Shown here: piece by piece, positions 44,306 through 54,905 of the stretch
How positions within the stretch are numbered: the first letter of the stretch is position 1
How the letters are laid out: every line of letters starts with the position of its first letter
DNA from: Liolophura sinensis
Taxonomy: Eukaryota > Mollusca > Polyplacophora > Chitonida > Chitonidae
Direction: 5' to 3'
DNA: 64,000 bases
NCBI RefSeq assembly: GCF_032854445.1
Contig: NC_088297.1
Coordinates: 124,001 to 188,000, forward strand
The notes under the pieces: model-generated
What the model saw: only the letters and a program-made list of their open reading frames with translations
Told to the model about the DNA's origin: nothing
Databases searched by the model: none
Program-made: the position numbers and the translations under genes

Positions 44306-44790
44306 TGAATAATTTCTAAACGCTCTGTAGAAAGCGCTAATCAGTTTGGACGGTTTACTTTGATGTGACAAAGCAATTAAGGGATACTCTGGATTTAACT
44401 GTGGAAAGGATGTCCTTGACAATGTTCCGGAACTGTTTTGTAATCCTCAAAGCCGTCTAGTTTATTCACGGATTTTTACCAGCAAATTAACTAATGAGAG
44501 CCGTAAGGGCATCTCATGGAGAACCCCCTTGGTTCTATTTGTCTGCCTCTGCACAAACGGGAAATTGCTGACACACACAGCCCTGCTAAAACTCTGTAAT
44601 GACAAGAGATTTTGGCGTCTAAAACCGTCAGGATTTAGTTGTTTTGGCCATTTCGTCTGCTTAAGCTGTTTGCTGTGGTAGTAGGATCGCCCAAACTATT
44701 ATCCCAAACCTGTACCCACGGGGGACGCCTTTAACTACTCAGACAAGGGCAGGGATAGATCCCCGCCAAGCTCTTAATGAGACGCCTTTT
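44306..44790 (-). repeat. Dispersed repeat R1, copy 2 (inverted)
   Basis: Its reverse complement follows 18926-19400 end to end: AGGCGTCTCATTAAGAGCTT, CCCGTGGGTACAGGTTTGGG, CAATTTCCCGTTTGTGCAGA, GAGATGCCCTTACGGCTCTC, TGCTTTGTCACATCAAAGTA, ATTAGCGCTT. Confidence 0.78.
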
Positions 44791-45572
44791 GATGTTGCAT
44801 ATACTCTAGAATTCCTCACAAGTTTGGCCTTCGTGCGTTACATATCGTGTCCTGTTTCCATCTCTCTCTTCGCGCACCCAGACTCCTACTTTGATTGGAG
44901 TCCAACTAAGTAAGTTAAGTGAGAAGTGTTACCAATGCTTCACGTTTCAAATACATCTGTTTGTATCTTACATGGATTTGACCTGGAATAAACACATCTT
45001 GCTATAAACGCAGGAATCTCTGGATGTTTCGCGCGATTGGCTTAACAGGAGTTCAATCGATCCACTTTACACTTGTGAGTGGCCAAACAAAGAAAATACA
45101 GTGTCCAGTTAACCAAAAATATTGTCAATTGTAAATTTAAATTTACTGTGAACGATAAACAGGCACAATCAAGAAGAAAATTGATGCATGTAGTTTTAGC
45201 ATGTGATATATCGCAGGCTTGCTATTGTCTTTGTCCTTCTGGTTGGACGTCTTTAACCGTTTGTCAGGCATCGGACAACGGTCGCTATTCTCAGGGCAGC
45301 TCGGTTGCTATAATGCATCAGCATAATCTCTCCCATATAAACGGAACAGTCTATAATATGTTTTTTACGGGTTCCACATTAAAGGAAAAGTGAAAATCAG
45401 AGACATTGTAATGCATCTATCCATCAAAGTTAACAAATCAGCAATTGTGTCAGCGGGTTGTTATTAACTATATTTGACTGCTTTGTAGGCGATGTCACGA
45501 ACGACTGAGACATCAAAGCCACCGGGAAGTAATATTTTTATTCATATCATTTTCCATATCTGTGAAATAATG
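44791..45572. other. Unique sequence
   Basis: A plus-strand open stretch of about 104 codons (45079-45393) begins with GTG, not ATG, and shows no motif I know. Confidence 0.4.
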
Positions 45573-45815
45573 CAGTTTTATTTATTTATTTGATTGGTGT
45601 TTTACGCCGTACTCAAGAATATTTCACTCATACGACGGCGGCCAGCATTATGGTGGGAGGGAACCCAATCGAAATCCACGATCATTCGCTTTTAGACCTT
45701 CCCATGTACAGCCCAGATTGTGCTATATGCAGCCAGCATGAGTTATACTTGAATCGCATTGATGATAAGCTCCTGATTTTTTGCTCCGCGCTGGCACACC
45801 AACCACCTCAATCAT
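45573..45815 (-). mobile_element. SINE-B, near full length, body decayed
   Basis: Tail and 3' domain are well kept (TTATTTATTTGATTGGTGTT, TTACGCCGTACTCAAGAATA, CGACGGCGGCCAGCATTATG, GTGGGAGGGAACCC). The body shows deletions (GACCTTCCCATGTACAGCCC) and the head is diverged (GCTCCGCGCTGGCACACCAA). Confidence 0.85.
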
Positions 45816-45994
45816 GAAAGACCCCCTCCCAACCGCACCAAAAATTAGAAACACATTCTGCAACCAGAGGAAACTGCATCCAAACTTTCCCATGTTACAT
45901 TGCTGACTGCATGCAATGGTATTCAATATGAAGCAATCACTCCGTACAAATTATTACCATAGTGTGACCTCTGTGAATAAAACCACTGTTATTC

Positions 45995-46330
45995 TCTAAA
46001 GAAATGAGCGTCCCTTCCGTGAGAACCAATGCATATCTCCGTATGGCAGAGCACGGCGGCGGAGGTAAAAACACAAACTCTTGTGTGGATCAACACAATC
46101 GATCAAACGTGTCAGTTGCTTTCTCTAGAATATTTCTAATCCTCTGAGGCGAATGAAAAGGAGGAATTGCATCAGGAGTTTATTCCTTGTAAGCCTTAAT
46201 GTTCTGTCAGTGTCTCGATATCTGCTTTATTACTCTTCACGACGGGCTTAATGTGCATTGATCACGTGTCAACGAGGCCCAGCTGATGTCCGTGAAGTCT
46301 GGTACTCATTGGTTACCCACGTATTTCTTG
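45995..46330 (-). repeat. Dispersed repeat R3, copy 2 (inverted)
   Basis: Reverse complement of 26858-27204; the conserved core is at 46131-46195 (AATATTTCTAATCCTCTGAG, GCATCAGGAGTTTATTCC). Confidence 0.82.
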
Positions 46331-46615
46331 TTTTATGGAGCTAAGCAATTTACCTTTTTATTTGCCCCGTCCACATTTTTTTTCATAAGTAGAACAGTTG
46401 GAAAATGGGATTTCATCTGGGTGTGTAAGCCATCCAGCTCATCCCATACAATTTCCAGGTTTTACAATTTTAATTGCCCTCAAGAGAAATAAATTCCTTT
46501 AATAAATGATCTTTCCAATCTTGGTGGGTTCTTGAAGCGTTCCAAGTTTTGAAAAATATTAAAAATCTAATTTATATGTAAAAAAAACATGAGTATAATT
46601 AACTAACTTATAACT
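46331..46615. other. Unique sequence
   Basis: Nothing recognised. Confidence 0.35.
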
Positions 46616-46717
46616 AGGCAGTGCCCGGTTTCTTCCCACCATAATGCTGGCCACCGTCGTATAAGTGAAATATTCTTAAGTACGGCGTAAAGAACCAATC
46701 AAATAAATAAATAAATA
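46616..46717 (+). mobile_element. SINE-B 3' fragment with tail
   Basis: TGCCCGGTTTCTTCCCACCA, TAATGCTGGCCACCGTCGTA, GTGAAATATTCTTAAGTACG, GCGTAAAGAACCAATCAAAT, then (AATA)n. Confidence 0.9.
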
Positions 46718-47218
46718 TTATTTATAGATCGCGTTGCACGTCTCGATCACTTTACGTCTTGGAACATGAAGATAAAAGAGACTCGCCGGAGCCAATTAGT
46801 CTATATTCGTCTTCACACACACCTGACCTTCACCTTTATGTTCAGTGAGCTCTGGTATTCCATCGATGTGTAGATAAAAACGAGGTTCTATTCGTTGTCT
46901 GAGATATGAATGATATTTACGGGTTTTACTTCAGAAATGAATTCCTGCCCAGGACAATTATTTGATATAACGACAAATTAGCAGAATAATTTTGTGTTTT
47001 GTGTGTTTCAGACTATTTTACTCAGATGGTTAGAGCGCTGGTTGACGTCACTGTTTCGGTTGCGACAGGAACTCAGGCGGCTTGTCAGGAACCTAGCGAA
47101 GAGCGGTTTTTTGCGTCGAACACGTTGGTTTTCTCCAAATGTAGACCTCAGTGACGTCATTTTGTTGTGATAAATCCACTCTCGTACGATTAGCAGGGGA
47201 TTGGTTATGCTTCTTTTA
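46718..47218. other. Unique sequence with a possible tRNA-like A box
   Basis: TCAGATGGTTAGAGCGCTGG at 47022-47041 looks like a tRNA D-arm, but no B box follows at the right distance. Confidence 0.35.
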
Positions 47219-47322
47219 ATCGGGCCGTACGTGGGAAGGTTTACCAGCAACCTGCGGATGGTCGTGGGTTTCCCCCGGGCTCTGGGGGAGCCCAGGGGAA
47301 TAAATAAATAAATAAATAAATG
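47219..47322 (+). mobile_element. SINE-B fragment with 3' domain deleted
   Basis: GGCCGTACGTGGGAAGGTTT, CAGCAACCTGCGGATGGTCG, TGGGTTTCCCCCGGGCTCTG then directly an (AATA)n tail. The CCACCATAATG to AACACCAATC block is gone, the same type of deletion as in 427-619. Confidence 0.88.
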
Positions 47323-48090
47323 TTTTAATCGCCCAATATTATTGTCAGTAAAATGCAGTTAGACTGCCTTCTCTAATTTATGACGTTAAACTTTGCAAGA
47401 TTGTAAAATGTTGAGTTTATTGGGTTCAGTGGATGTTCCTACTATGATAGCGCTCTGGTTAAAAGTTAAATACTGAATGAATTTTGTTTTCTTCGCAAGA
47501 AGGATAGACAATTTTTTGTGACGAATATTTCCTTTTCACAATATTATATGCTTCAAGCACTTTTTGGAAAGTTCTTAGAATGTATCCATGGCGACAGAAA
47601 AGAAAAACTGTATCCAGCTTAACTGGTCGACTCCTTACTGAGGCTGAAGCTGAGGCTGTGTCTCTTTAAACAAAGAACCAGAATGATGTGTCTCTCTGGC
47701 CACTTTTTAGCTTGAAGGGATCTCAGGACGCCATCAGGTCTGGTTGCACCCCCTGGGGAACAGACGCTCATTACCGGTGGGTGTCAGGATCATTAATCAC
47801 CCTCACCTTTTCACAGTCACAGGTGAAACGTCTTAGGTTATTTGTTTGGTACTGAGCCTATTTGTAGGGAAGTGTTCAGACTGTCAGGTGTTGTCATGGC
47901 TTGGTATATTCCCTAGTGCATATGTACGTAACACATGTATAATGAGATTAAAATATACAGCTAGAATTGTTTTAATTTACGAGAAATATTTGCGACCCCT
48001 TCCTAGTCGAGATGCTGCACTGGGTAAGTAATTAAGTAATTACTTACATAAGTAGGTAGTTAAGTAATTGTCTTCTGCTTAATTTTGCGT
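47323..48090. other. Unique sequence
   Basis: A short TAAGTAATTA/CTTACATAAGTAGG simple repeat at 48025-48068 precedes the 32-bp array. Confidence 0.4.
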
Positions 48091-48282
48091 ACAACATGTA
48101 CGGAGAAATCCACCAGCCATGTACTAATGCACGGAGAAATCCACCAGCCATGTACACCGTGTACGGAGAAATCCACCAGCCATGTACACCGTGTACGGAG
48201 AAATCCACCAGCCATGTACAACGTGTACGGAGAAATCCACCAGCCATGTACAACGTGTACGGAGAAATCCACCAGCCATGTA
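48091..48282. repeat. 32-bp minisatellite, 6 copies
   Basis: Unit: ACAACGTGTACGGAGAAATC, CACCAGCCATGT. Two units carry the near-palindrome GTACACCGTGTAC and others GTACAACGTGTAC. Open in several frames on both strands over about 90-120 codons, since three units (96 bp) restore phase; not coding. Confidence 0.94.
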
Positions 48283-49920
48283 CCAATACATAGATGTGAA
48301 TACTTTCCAGTATCGGCACCAGATAAAACCAAGACAAGCGATGGAGGATGTACGTGAAACTGTACGAATGAAAAACAATCATTATACTTGGGAAATGAGC
48401 GCTTTGGAGAATAATTTTTCATCGATATTTAATGACAATAGCACGTGAGATTTTGGGGACACTCTTTAGTAAAATTAAAATTTTGTAGATAGATACTATC
48501 TCAGTAAGAAGACGTATAAGAGCAAACTTTCCATGGGTAATTTTACAATCTATGTGAATAAATGTTTTTCTAAACCTCACAAGAACACTAGTCTCGCCAA
48601 CAGAATCGTATAAATATCATGTTTTGTTTACTTTCCTTGAAATTCCAGAGTATGACTGAACTGGACTCGATTGTTCCTGATGAATCACACTGTTATCTAT
48701 TTGAAATCCTTTGGGTATTGCAGTGATATTCTTCCGGCATATTGGACACAGTTTTTTTCTGTAGTTACGGGGAGAAACATTAATTAGGCGTTCTCTGCTC
48801 GATTCATACTCTCGCTCAGCCAGATGTATTACGCATGCGTAGTCTGTGGAAAACACTCCAAGGGAAACCACTCCAAGTTAAATGGGAAGGAAATGTTCAG
48901 TGTTAAGATGAACGCACAGTGCAATTCAGTATCAGTACCTGGACAAAAATTACTAACATTGTTGTTTTCTTCGCATTTCTTGTTTTCCACCGAATGCACT
49001 ATCTCGCCTTCGTTTGAAGAATCTTAACTCCAGTTAAGGAGGGAAGCAGCAACAGTTTGATTAATACTGTATTGCCACAGTGAAATTAATGACACACCGG
49101 CGGATAAATGGTTAGGGATTTTGAGCCCTACAGTGACAATTGGTCCCGAATGCCTAACTGGTTTATTCTAGCTGCTGACCATTGAACGATGCAGCGATAA
49201 TTCCAGTTCGATGACGACAGAGAGCTCAGACCCGCTGGACATCTACACATCTTTCGGTCTATTTGTTTCAACACATAATTTAGGAAGTTCCCTTGTGACT
49301 GTTCAAATTTAATTTCCAAAAGCTTACAGATGATATTATCTTCCGGAATCTAACGACTCCTAATCTTCCTGTTTGCCATAGAAATTCGGATAAACCAGAC
49401 AGAAAAAACCTCACTGCGATATCGAATGAAGTTCCAAAAAATTACCCGCACTGACAAAATATCTACAAGCGGACTATACTTATATAGTACCATTTAAAAG
49501 ACGCATTCATTTATATAAAGCACGGTGTTATGTGTTCAGTTGTGCCGTTAACCTATAGCAGTTATGGACCACATAGCGCAAACGCCGTGAGACATAAAGA
49601 CTTTCCTTCAAACATATCGTGCCAGTTATGACTTCTCCACTTCATTCATAGTAAATATTTACCTTAAAACCTGACTAATAAAATGAAGAAACGTGGAATT
49701 TAAATTTAAAATTATTGACTACTTGGCGTGACGCTTTAGCACTACTTTTTACTGGAATAAAAAATATCGAAAAGTAGAGAATTATGATCTCCAAAGGAAA
49801 TGGACACGAGTTGCTAAGGGAGTGAAGATATAATGACACATTGTGTACCAGTGGGTGATACAGTCATCTAGCAAGAGTCTTGTAGCAAAAGTAAATGTTG
49901 CAGTTTTTATACTTGATGTG
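48283..49920. other. Unique sequence, 1.6 kb
   Basis: Short frames on both strands (48617-48871 minus, 48824-49027 plus, 49128-49319 minus). None has a motif I can name. Confidence 0.45.
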
Positions 49921-50068
49921 GACCTCCGTGGACAAGTGGTTAGGTGCTAGCGCAGCATAATGACTCAGGAGCCTTTCATTGATGCGACAGCTCTGTGGTC
50001 AAGTCCAGTCTGTGCTGTCTCTTCCCCGGTCGGTCGGGCGTAAAACTCCAATCAAGGAAATAAATAAA
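49921..50068 (+). mobile_element. SINE-B with large internal deletion
   Basis: A complete head (ACCTCCGTGGACAAGTGGTT, AGGTGCTAGCGCAGCATAAT, CTGTGGTCAAGTCCAG) runs to CCGGTCGG, then jumps to GGCGTAAAACTCCAATCAAG and an AAATAAATAAATG tail. Only ~148 bp remain of ~250. Confidence 0.88.
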
Positions 50069-50564
50069 TGGTATATTGCGTGGAAGTTATTAATAATGCG
50101 AAGATCCCAAAATTGTCGTGGACAGGAATTGATCTGCTATTTCGATGTGCATACGTGGTTAATGGTTCTGTGCAATTTGTAAACCAAAATTGCTGCTGTT
50201 AATTAGTACTTTGGTTAATTAACAGCTTTAGCTAAATCAGAAGCGTCTCACGACGGGTAATCTGTAATACAGGCTCAAAGCTAATTTCACCACTGACAAC
50301 CTCACCAGACCAGGTTAATCTTCGGGGATTTGATTTAAGCGGAGGTTTGACGCCAAAGATATCCCACGGTTGAGGGTTAATGGCTGTATTGAACAGATCT
50401 AGGAATGTATTCTGATTGGATGAGCAGGAATAGGTTAAGCTTATTTTGCTTAAGTGTCAGTACGGACAACAAAATAGATTTTTGTCGAAGGTTGCCCTCG
50501 CTCTATGGACATTCTGACTAAACCACAGCATTTTGAGTCATTCTAGGCCACCAATTTCCTGTTG
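50069..50564. other. Unique sequence
   Basis: Nothing recognised. Confidence 0.4.
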
Positions 50565-50775
50565 ATATGACGTCATATTTTACCCAGTTCTCGTTAAGCC
50601 ATAGTGCTAAGGGTCTGACAGTTAATACTATATAAGCATTTACATGAAGAGTTAGAATAAACTCCTGATAGTGGTAAATTGACAAGAGGCTGGATTTTCT
50701 CCCTTTGCGAGTGACCATTTGGCAACGATCACACTCACATGCTATACGCTGTAGTATTTTGTATCCAGTCCCTCT
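50565..50775 (-). repeat. Dispersed repeat R5, copy 3
   Basis: AAGCCATAGTGCTAAGGGTC, TAAGCATTTACATGAAGAGT, AAATTGACAAGAGGCTGGAT, GAGTGACCATTTGGCAACGA: closest to 28200-28425, same orientation. Confidence 0.75.
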
Positions 50776-52450
50776 TGGAATTGGTTTCATAAAAGCTGTT
50801 TGACGCAGTGTCATGACTAGGGGATTTCCCTACGGCTATCTTGTTTTAGCTACATTAGATAACTCCGGCAACCCTGGGAAAGAAGCTGGGATTACGATTG
50901 ACTCAGCACGAGGGAATGAAGCCTCTGATCGCACTGCTCTGACGAATTCATTACAGTGATGAGGGGGGGGGGGGGTGGGGGGAGGCACACCGTTACGGTT
51001 TTAAGATAAAGATTGTCATACTGACCTGGATTGTACAGGAAACCGGAAAGTCCTATAACGGTTACTTTAATGTCATAGTCAAGTTGTTATGGACATGTAA
51101 TTACAGCATATATTCTCAGTTCTCGTAGAAAAGCTCTAGCCCATTTGTACTTTGATATAACCATAATCACATCCTCAGTAACAGAATTCTTTGCGAAGGA
51201 GTAAAATAATAATGAAAATGGCACAAACACAGATTGGTTTGAAGATTTGTCTGGGTATGTGTACACCCGTTTATAGGTCAGTAAGAATAATGACATTTGG
51301 AATCATATTTATTATCTATTATACAGGGGGTAGGTGCGAAAAAGTAATAGATTTTAATCGACCTTTCTGCTGACACAGACGTGCTAGCCGTCATTGTCAA
51401 TCTTGCTTCATGTATTTAGTCGGTAGCATTTCTGGTCAGTCTTAAACTTGTAACCCAACCCGTCGTCGCAGCATAATGTCAAACATCAACTATCAATCTG
51501 ATAAAATTTATCACTACAGTTAAAAAAAAAAGAAACAAACAAACAAACAAAAATTGGGGAATGCTGTCATCTCTACACCTGCTACATCTGGATATGGATT
51601 GTCATCCATTTATTCATAAATTTATTTGATTGTTGTGTGACGTCAAGCTTAAGAATTTTTCTTGAAAAACTTAGTTACGATTTAGACCTAGGCTAGATGT
51701 GGTTTACTCGCCATTTTTTGGGAGACTGCATAACATGCTCCGTGAACCCTATCAACTGCCAATTGTTACCACTTCCCCACGCACAGTAAGAGTTTGATAA
51801 TCGAACCAGTTTTTTGGGTACACAATGCGGGTCGCTTTGTATCGTTTTTATATCAGACGCTTACACTTCTAAGGGTAATCTCGTCGAAACCATGCACAGA
51901 AACGTGGTTCGCGTTACTAATCAATTAGAATCTAAATTTTAAAGGGTTTTATCTTGTCTCATTAGGAGTTTTGACCCTAACAACTGTGGTTGAAATAGCT
52001 GCAATTAGCACTCTCTAGACTCCTCTTGAATGGGAAAACTCTTGTGGCTAAATCCCAAGGAACTGCTCAGTGTTGTAGTGATATTATAGCGAAGACGACA
52101 AGTTTGTTTACAACGGATGACTGTAAATCTTTAGTCATCGTTAAACACTACAGCGGCCACACATTGGGCTACCTCTTTGGTTTTTAGACATTGTCATGCA
52201 CATTAAAAGGAATATTAGTAATTTTCCTCTGTATGACTTTAAATTTGCTGACTTTATACTGGCGTAGAAAACCCATGAAATCTGCATTGTGGTATATATA
52301 TCAAATTAACCTTACCTAGCTTCATTATGTATGAGTCTATTAGTAGTTTTTTTATTTTATCCATTTTGATAAAATACAAGTCAAACACAGGTACAAACAA
52401 ATCGTAGAATTAAACTTATTGTACAGAAAAGGGATTAAAGTTCGGTGTTG
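50776..52450. other. Unique sequence with minor simple repeats
   Basis: Contains a G-rich run (listed separately), (AAAC)n at 51520-51550, and a doubtful SINE-B 3' remnant on the minus strand at 51607-51660 (AATTTATTTGATTGTTGTGT). No gene recognised. Confidence 0.45.
50961..50988. repeat. G-rich run (G13 and G6)
   Basis: GAGGGGGGGGGGGGGTGGGG followed by GGAGG; quadruplex-capable on the plus strand. Confidence 0.9.
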
Positions 52451-52485
52451 GCATATCAGTACATGTGTGACATGTACTGATATGC
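52451..52485. repeat. Perfect 16-bp hairpin, 3-nt loop
   Basis: GCATATCAGTACATGT (52451-52466), loop GTG, ACATGTACTGATATGC (52470-52485). The stem is perfectly complementary and extends about 3 bp outward with wobble pairs. The surrounding sequence is unique. It is too short for a typical animal pre-miRNA; it may be a cruciform, a palindrome from a break repair, or a remnant of an inverted-repeat element. Confidence 0.95.
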
Positions 52486-53745
52486 TAGCTGAAGAACGTA
52501 ACCGTTCGCTGTTAATAACAACGGTAATTCAACCATAATCCTTACAGCGCATGCGTCGTTCCTTACGTTCGCTTTACACCACTGTCACCACTGTACAGAA
52601 ATCTTGAACAACATCAGGGGGCCAGTCCAGTTCTACATTATTTTGATTGATCCATGATCACAAATGCACTCGATGACGGCTTAACCTACATTGTTAAACG
52701 ACACGGCGGTTGACTGACAGCTGCATGTAGAGGTCATGGCAATTCCAAGACAAGCGACCTGAACCCGTTAACTCCAATGGTGGTGTGAGATTCAGCGAGA
52801 TTTGTGTGAAGCAGCATGTCGAGTTAAAATAATGAATGTAGAAAACTGTTGTCTGTAAAGTAATTAAAATTTCATTTTACCGCACATGTAGGCCATCTAA
52901 AGACAAATGACCGTCACATTCTGAATTTTGGCAGTTCTATCTTTTTTTTAATGAAGAAAAAACCCTTATACAGCTACTTATTTCCCATAGGGCGTCGCTG
53001 GGTGAGGTGACACGACAGTGTAAAAGGTTTGAGTCTAAGGTGGTCAAGTTATAAATGAAACTGATAAGGGAGAAAAAAGAAATACCATTTTAATACAAAA
53101 ACAATGATGAGATGAAAACAAACATTCTCATCGTCTAAAATATCTTCTTTGACGCATGTAATACACTTGGCATATCAAGCTCATGTTCAAATGTATTATA
53201 TCCAAGTTTATGTCCAATTCTTAAGATATGTGTTATTATCTGACGGTTCAGGGAAAACAAATAGCTACTTCTAGATCATGGCGGGACATCGAGACAAAGG
53301 CAGTCTGAGAATAATCCGCTCACAAACATCCATCTTCAATCTATTTTATGAAAGCGCAGAACATTTTGTCAGTGACATATTCCTGCATCAACGTACAGAC
53401 GTGTCCCAAAGCCATCGAGCAGACGAGGGAGAGTGGATCATTTCTTGGCGTGATTATAACAATGACGTGACAATGTATAGCGTTCCCTGATACAGACCGT
53501 CTGTTGACTGGTAAGGACGTGACAGACCGGCTAAAAGGTCGACAGCTCTGAGCCAAATCTGATACACCACAAGGGAAGTATCTTGACCAGGCGCCAAGTA
53601 AGAGTTGCTCCCTTGGCAACGAAGCCAGGAGTCAACGGGTATTTGCAGTTTTACTACGAAAGACGGTACAAATGTCCGAACAACACTGTCATACACTGAG
53701 ATTCCATTTGACTTTTGGAGACGATAGTTTCCAGACCACTTGTTC
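52486..53745. other. Unique sequence, 1.26 kb
   Basis: An ATG-initiated plus-strand frame of 70 codons (53278-53490) is covered by an antisense frame (53341-53619). No motif recognised. Confidence 0.45.
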
Positions 53746-53746
53746 A

Positions 53747-53963
53747 AATTTATTTATTTTATTGGTGTTTTACGCCATACTCAAGAATATTTAACGTATA
53801 CGACGGCGGCAAGCATTTTCGTGGGAGGAAGCCGGGCAGAGCCCTGGAGAATCCACAACCATCCGCAGACTGTTGTCAGACCTTCCCACTTACGGCCGGA
53901 AAGGAAGCCAGCATGAGCTCACTGCGACCGCATTGGCTAACCAACTGAACCACGGAGGCCCCG
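53747..53963 (-). mobile_element. SINE-B, left member of a head-to-head pair
   Basis: Tail complement TTTATTTATTTTATTGGTG, 3' domain, GGAAGCCGGGCAGAGCCCTG, CTTACGGCCGGAAAGGAAGC, then a shortened head complement CAACTGAACCACGGAGGCCC. The B-box part is partly deleted. Confidence 0.9.
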
Positions 53964-53966
53964 CAT

Positions 53967-54126
53967 ACGTTCAGATATGGGAAGGTCTGCCAGCAACCTG
54001 CGGATGGTCGTGGGTTTCCCCTGGGCCCTGCCCGGTTTCCTGCCACCATAATGCTGGCCGCGGTCGTACAAGTGAAATATTCTTGAGTACACTTTCTTGA
54101 AAACACCAATCGAATAAATAAATAAA
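53967..54126 (+). mobile_element. SINE-B, right member of a head-to-head pair
   Basis: Starts about 4 bp after the left copy: ATACGTTCAGATATGGGAAG, GTCTGCCAGCAACCTGCGGA, CCACCATAATGCTGGCCGCG, GTGAAATATTCTTGAGTACA, an 8-10 bp disruption (CTTTCTTG), AAACACCAATCGAATAAATA and tail. It lacks the head. Confidence 0.9.
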
Positions 54127-54814
54127 ATAAAATTTGTTAAGATACAAGTATTTTTTGTCGGAAATTGGGACACATAAACCTCATATAAACCTCGCCGTAA
54201 AATGGTAAAATGGATCCCGTGTACAGCTTAAAAATCCAGTGAACAACATGATACGTATACTTAACTTTTTCAAATTTACATTGTGCTTTTTTACACGGAC
54301 CTTCTTTCGGCTAAGGCACTAAAGGTATTTACCTATCCTCTGTCGACCATCACCGACTGATATTTCAGAGTGAAATTGACATCTTAATGCGTTCTAAGCT
54401 CTTTGACAGTATTAGTCCGTGCTGACACGAAATGTCGCGTTGTCAGGTATGATTAATTACATCTGTTAGTGTCGTCTAGACAGTTACGACAATAGCGAAG
54501 TCAGATGTTATCTGCGACATTCACCTGAGTGTGAGGGCGACATCATGACCCGATCAAACGGTAACTTCTCTAAGCCATCAAGTCTAGATTTTCTGTATAT
54601 ATTCTGCGTCAAGTACCAACTCAAACACACAGAGGCTCAGAGGTCTTCGCCACAAATGAGCCAAGCTCTCTAGTTTTCTCTTTGGATTATATAAACACTT
54701 TCCCGTTGTCTTTGATATAAACTTTGGCTAAAAGTTGTCTTTGGCTAAACAATTTTGCGTTACTCTACAATGAGGGTGGGTGTCAGTTTTATGGGTAAGG
54801 GAACAGGATGGCCG
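54127..54814. other. Unique sequence
   Basis: Nothing recognised. Confidence 0.4.
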
Positions 54815-54905
54815 AGCTTTGGCATTTTACTAACGAACTATCCAACGTGTGATGCACAGATATGCACACCATACTGGTGAAAGACAATTGGTCACATGGA
54901 CCATT
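54815..54905. mobile_element. SINE-like body module R7, copy 3
   Basis: CTAACGAACTATCCAACGTG, TGATGCACAGATATGCACAC, CATACTGGTGAAAGACAATT, GGTC matches 8440-8515. Confidence 0.6.

Noticed and set aside
45079-45393. 104-codon plus-strand gene
   Set aside because: No ATG at the start and no recognisable motif; length is within chance for AT-rich DNA of this size.
18926-46330. One large inverted duplication uniting R1, R2 and R3
   Set aside because: R1 and R2 are nested consistently, but R3 (27.0 and 46.1 kb) breaks the expected order, so independent dispersed copies are simpler.
47022-47060. tRNA or SINE head
   Set aside because: An A-box-like TCAGATGGTTAGAGCGCTGG is present but no B box lies at the expected distance.
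52451-52485. microRNA precursor
   Set aside because: The stem is only 16 bp with a 3-nt loop, shorter than an animal pre-miRNA.
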